NCBI RefSeq assembly: GCF_021538895.1
Contig: NZ_JADDRL010000036.1
Span: 20,011-84,010 of the forward strand
DNA: 64,000 nucleotides
Source of the DNA: Streptomyces olivochromogenes
GTDB taxonomy: Bacteria > Actinomycetota > Actinomycetes > Streptomycetales > Streptomycetaceae
Direction: 5' to 3'
The position numbers and the translations under genes are program-made. This document shows, one piece after another, positions 61,235-64,000 of the stretch (position 1 is its first letter; each line of letters opens with the position of its first letter). A model generated the notes under the pieces. That model did no database searches, had not been told where the DNA came from, and saw only the letters and a program-made list of their open reading frames with translations.

Positions 61235-62059
61235 ATGAACTCCAAGAAGCCTCCGCGAAGGAAGAACCTCTCGGCCATGAAGATGCTCGGGGTTCAGGTC
61301 GGAACGGCTCGCCGTGCGGCGGGCTTCACCCAACGGGCCCTGGGCGAGCGGCTCATGGTCGACGAGGAGACGATCGCGTCGATCGAACAGGGCCGACGGC
61401 CGCTGAAGCGGGATCTGGCCGAGCTGCTCGACCAACTTCTGGAGACCAAAGGGCTGTTGAGCGCCGGGGTGGACAACCTGCCGGAGATCGACCAGTTCCC
61501 GCTCTACGCGGAGCAGTACATGGCGCACGAGCGGGAGGCCATCGCCCTGTCCTGGTACGACGCGCTGGTCGTCCCCGGCCTGCTCCAGACCCGCGAGTAC
61601 GCGCGCGCGGTGCTGCGCGAGCGCGTACCGGCGTACGACGAGGACGAGTTGGCGACCAAGACGGAGGCTCGGGTCGCCCGCCAGGAGATCCTGCAGCGCA
61701 AGTGCCCACCGACGTTGAGTTTTGTGGTGTGGGAGCCGGTGCTGTACATCGGTTTCGGGGGCGAGGAAGTCCGCCGCGATCAGCTCCGTCGGCTACTGGA
61801 GTGCGCCGAACTTCCGGGACTGTCAGTGCAGTTCCTGTCACGGACATCCACGCACGCGGGCGTGAACGGCCCCTTCACCCTGCTGGAGACACCCGATTAC
61901 CAGCACCTCGCCTACACGGAGGGCCAACGCGGCAGCCAGTGGGTTTCTGACCCGGATGAGGTGTCCATCCTGGCGCGCAAGTATGCGATGCTGCGGTCAC
62001 AGGCCATGTCCCCTCAGGAGTCGAAGGGCCTGCTCAACCGCCTGCTAGGAGACAAATGA
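61235..62059 (+). CDS. XRE-family regulator with DUF5753 domain (WhiJ-like)
   Basis: The 274-residue protein has an N-terminal helix-turn-helix (LGVQVGTARRAAGFTQRALG, then DEETIASIEQGRRPL). A DUF5753 domain follows, with YEAL-type motifs such as LVVPGLLQTREYARAVL and PGLSVQFL. This is the WhiJ type, which often works with DUF397 and HATPase partners to control development and antibiotic production in Streptomyces. ATG 61235 is used; ATG 61277 (MKMLG) is an alternative. Its stop overlaps the DUF397 gene as ATGA, so they are coupled. Confidence 0.9.
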   Translation: MNSKKPPRRKNLSAMKMLGVQVGTARRAAGFTQRALGERLMVDEETIASIEQGRRPLKRDLAELLDQLLETKGLLSAGVDNLPEIDQFPLYAEQYMAHEREAIALSWYDALVVPGLLQTREYARAVLRERVPAYDEDELATKTEARVARQEILQRKCPPTLSFVVWEPVLYIGFGGEEVRRDQLRRLLECAELPGLSVQFLSRTSTHAGVNGPFTLLETPDYQHLAYTEGQRGSQWVSDPDEVSILARKYAMLRSQAMSPQESKGLLNRLLGDK

Positions 62060-62238
62060 GCACCGCATTGCAGTGGTTCAAGTCGAGCTATAGCGGCGAT
62101 GAGGGCGGCCAGTGCCTCGAAGTTGCCCCCACCCTCCACACCATCCACATCCGCGACTCCAAGAACACCCCCGAAGACGGCCCCACCCTCCAGGTCACCC
62201 CGGCCACGTGGATTGCCTTCACCGCTTGCTTCAAGTGA
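62056..62238 (+). CDS. DUF397 small protein
   Basis: The 60-residue protein begins MSTALQWFKSSYSGDEGGQC and has VEVA-like (LEVAPTLHTIHIRDSK), the DUF397 pattern of a conserved FKSSYS and RDSK. DUF397 proteins are the usual small partner of WhiJ-like regulators. Its ATG overlaps the regulator stop as ATGA. It ends at TGA 62238, and the rest of the window lacks clear genes. Confidence 0.9.
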   Translation: MSTALQWFKSSYSGDEGGQCLEVAPTLHTIHIRDSKNTPEDGPTLQVTPATWIAFTACFK

Positions 62239-62284
62239 CCGTTGGGCCGCCCGCTTCTTCCTCAGTGTCGTGCCTCCACGACCC

Positions 62285-62341
62285 GAGTAAAGGGCGCTCC
62301 GCGTCGCCTTCGGCGATGGCCCTACGGGCCACCCTTGACTC
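62285..62341. other. Three-way-junction-like inverted repeat element
   Basis: An outer stem, GAGTAAAGGG (62285-62294) with CCCTTGACTC (62332-62341), has one mismatch. It encloses two perfect hairpins: TCGCC-TTC-GGCGA (62304-62316) and TGGCCC-TAC-GGGCCA (62317-62331). The two inner hairpins abut each other, and 9 unpaired bases precede them. It starts 47 bp after the DUF397 stop. It could act as a terminator, a small RNA or a mobile repeat such as a REP-like element. Confidence 0.55.
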
Positions 62342-62464
62342 GGCCCGCTCCAGCACGGGTGAGAAGCGAGCGAGCAGCCCGGAGAAAGTGGCCGGCTTGG
62401 GGGGTTTGCCGTGGGGTGGGCTGCGTTCTGGGCCAGGGATGACGGGCGCGACCGCGCCTCGCCT

Positions 62465-63115
62465 GCACGCCGGGTGGACTTAGCGGCGAACGGCCAGTGG
62501 GAGGTGGCGCGGTCGCGTCTCGCCTGCACGCCGGGAGGGTTTGGCGGGTTGCGGGCAGTGGGAGGTGGCGCGGTCGCGCCTCGCCCGCACGCCGGGTGGG
62601 CTTAGCGGGTGGACGGCCGGTGGGCGGGAGCGCGCGAGCCAAGTGGCGGCACGCCGGGAGGGTTTGGCGGGTTGCGGGCAGTGGGAGGTGGCGCGGTCGC
62701 GCCTCGCCCGCACGCCGGGAGGGCTTAGCGAGTGGACGGCCGGTGGGCGGGAGCGCGCGAGCCGAGTCGCGGCACGTTGGGTGCGCTTAGCGGGTGGACG
62801 GCCGGTGGGCGGGAGCGCGCGAGCCGAGTCGCGGCACGCCGGGGGCTTAGCGAGTGGACGGCCAGTGGGCGGGAGCGCGCGAGCCAAGTGGCGGCACGCC
62901 GGGAGGGTTTGGCGGCTTACGGCTGGTGGGAGGTGGCGCGGTCGTGCCTCGGCAGCACGCCGGGGGTTGGCGGCGAGCGGCCGGTGGAAGGCTGGTGCGC
63001 ATCGGCTGGGCGGCGGCACGCCGGGTGAGCCCAGCGGCGAGCGGTCGGTGGGTGGCTGGGTGGGGGCGCACGTCGGGTGGGTTTGGCAGCTATCGGTGAG
63101 TAGCGGGAGAGGGTG
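62465..63115. repeat. Array A: about 11 units of a degenerate 61-bp repeat
   Basis: GCACGCCGGG or a close variant marks unit starts at 62465, 62526, 62587, 62649, 62710, 62772, 62834, 62894, 62955, 63016 and 63068, spaced mostly 60-62 bp (the last 52). Two unit types alternate loosely: one continues with GCTTAGCGGGTGGACGGCC, the other with GTTTGGCGGGTTGCGGGC. A period of 61 shifts the reading frame in each unit, so the array is not a protein repeat. The same unit occurs in the opposite orientation in array B. Confidence 0.85.
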
Positions 63116-63450
63116 CGGGCTGGTGGGCGGGGGACGTCCCGCCTCGCTCGTCACATTGGCCTCACCGATCACGTCCCGGGAAGCAAGTGGACGCTTTCGG
63201 CCAGCCGGGACCTCAACATCCAGGGCTGATGCGACCATCGGATGTCCCAAACCTTCCACATGCTTACCCAAGGCGACCCACGGTCCACCGGGGCCTGCCA
63301 TCCGACCCGCACACACCCTCCCCCCCACCACCAGGACACAGCCCAGCCGCCCGAGCATGCGACGCGCACCCACACCTCACCACTGTCGACGGCAAGTCGC
63401 CCTTCCCAGCAGCAAGCCGGCACCTAGCCTTGGCGGGCCCGCCTTCCCGG
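63116..63450. other. Non-repeated segment between the two inverted arrays
   Basis: About 335 bp separate the arrays. I see no gene I would call. A minus-strand frame across it (containing GKHVEGLGHPMVASALDVEV) looks more protein-like than the flanks. It could be a decayed gene remnant, but it runs into array A without a plausible end. Lower GC and less repetition mark it as a distinct insert. Confidence 0.4.
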
Positions 63451-63472
63451 CCGCAGGCCGCTAAGCCGTCCT

Positions 63473-64000
63473 GGCGTGCCGCCGCTCGGCCCGCGCGCCC
63501 CCACCCACCGGCCGCAAGCCGCTAAGCCCCCCGGCGTGGGAGCCAGGCGCGTCCGCGCCACCCGCCCACCGGGCGCTCGTCGCCAAACCAGTCGGTGCCA
63601 GCGAGACGCGGATGCGCCCCACCCACCGGTCATCCACCCGCTAAGCCGTCCCGGCGTGCCGGCGAGACGTGGATGCGCCCCACCCACCGGTCATCCACCC
63701 GCTAAGCCGTCCCGGCGTGCCGGCGAGACGTGGATGCGCCTCACCCACCGGCCGTTCACCCGCTAAGCCGTCCCGGCGTGCCGCCGCTTGGCCTGTGCGC
63801 TCCCACCCACCGGCCGCAAGCCGCTAGACCGGCCCGGCGTGCATGTGAAGTGCGGTTGCGCCACCCACCCACCGGCCGCAAGCCGCTGGGCCCACCCGGC
63901 GTGCCGGCGAGACGTGGATGCGCCTCACCCACCGGCCGTTCACCCGCTAAGCCGTCCCGGCGTGCCGCCACTCGGCCTGCGCGCCCCCACCCACCGGCCG
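63473..64000. repeat. Array B: inverted copy of the 61-bp repeat, running off the window
   Basis: The reverse complement of the array A marker, GGCGTGC or a variant, occurs at 63473, 63533, about 63593, 63653, 63714, 63775, 63836, 63898 and 63959, a period of 60-62 bp. Units share CACCCACCGG and CCGCTAAGCCGTCCCGGCG. The units that follow 63653 and 63714 are nearly identical over about 58 bp, suggesting recent duplication. The short palindrome CCGGCGTGCCGG occurs at several unit junctions. The array is cut by the window end. Confidence 0.85.

Noticed and set aside
62285..62341. tRNA gene or tRNA-like element
   Set aside because: The three-stem shape lacks the T-loop and D-loop bases, the anticodon arm length and a CCA-adjacent acceptor stem.
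62480..63464. Long open frames on both strands through array A
   Set aside because: The 61-bp period shifts the frame each unit, giving Arg/Gly-rich nonsense on both strands; high GC removes stop codons.
62465..64000. CRISPR array reading of the 61-bp repeats
   Set aside because: There are no identical short repeats separated by unique spacers; whole units are similar, spacing varies by 1-2 bp, and no cas genes are present.
62465..64000. Integron-like attC array
   Set aside because: No integrase gene, no GTTRRRY core sites and no cassettes between units.

Overview
The window is high-GC actinobacterial DNA and almost certainly comes from a Streptomyces chromosome. The basis is the family content: HemL next to a cytochrome c maturation cluster, an AfsR-like SARP regulator, DUF3558 lipoproteins, a DUF2637 protein, an XRE-DUF5753/DUF397 pair, class I LysS next to ArgS, GTG starts and ATGA overlaps. 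No rRNA, tRNA or CRISPR array was seen. Calls rest on reading the sequence and on remembered family features; nothing was searched.

Layout. 0-9 kb: an ArsR/quinone oxidoreductase divergent pair, a CDP-alcohol phosphatidyltransferase-like protein, a 2OG-Fe(II)-type oxygenase, an orphan condensation-domain protein, and a coupled pair made of a P-loop ATPase and a membrane-anchored periplasmic-binding-fold protein. 9-11 kb: a TnpB-like RuvC nuclease gene with no TnpA. 11-19 kb: ccsB, resB, ccdA and tlpA, then a NodB-like lipoprotein, a histidine phosphatase and hemL, all on the minus strand. 19-25 kb: a conserved hypothetical, a YdcF-like protein, an HNH nuclease resembling phosphorothioate-dependent McrA enzymes, an M20 peptidase and a lysyl-phosphatidylglycerol synthase-like protein.

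25-39 kb is the most unusual coding block. It is a Pst-type phosphate transporter locus in a non-standard order (PstC, PstA, PstS, a second large surface protein, a PstS-fold protein fused to FN3/Ig-like domains, a sortase-fold protein lacking its catalytic His and Cys, then PstB). Strong hairpins split it into expression units. A sensor kinase/response regulator pair lies upstream. 39-48 kb holds redox and regulator genes: an FMN reductase/luciferase-like monooxygenase pair, AraC, GNAT, an oxidoreductase divergent from HxlR, MarR, YnfA, an SDR, an FMN-binding split-barrel protein and a hemerythrin-like protein. 48-62 kb holds the SARP regulator, RtcB, two DUF3558 lipoproteins, a DUF2637 protein, LysS, ArgS, and a HATPase/XRE/DUF397 trio of the WhiJ-like type.

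The last 1.76 kb (62239-64000) has no convincing gene. It starts with a three-way-junction-like inverted repeat. It then carries two oppositely oriented arrays of a degenerate 61-bp repeat flanking about 350 bp of non-repeated DNA, with the second array running off the window. A separate degenerate 28-bp tandem array lies at 43935-44240. Both periods are not multiples of three, so these arrays are probably non-coding.
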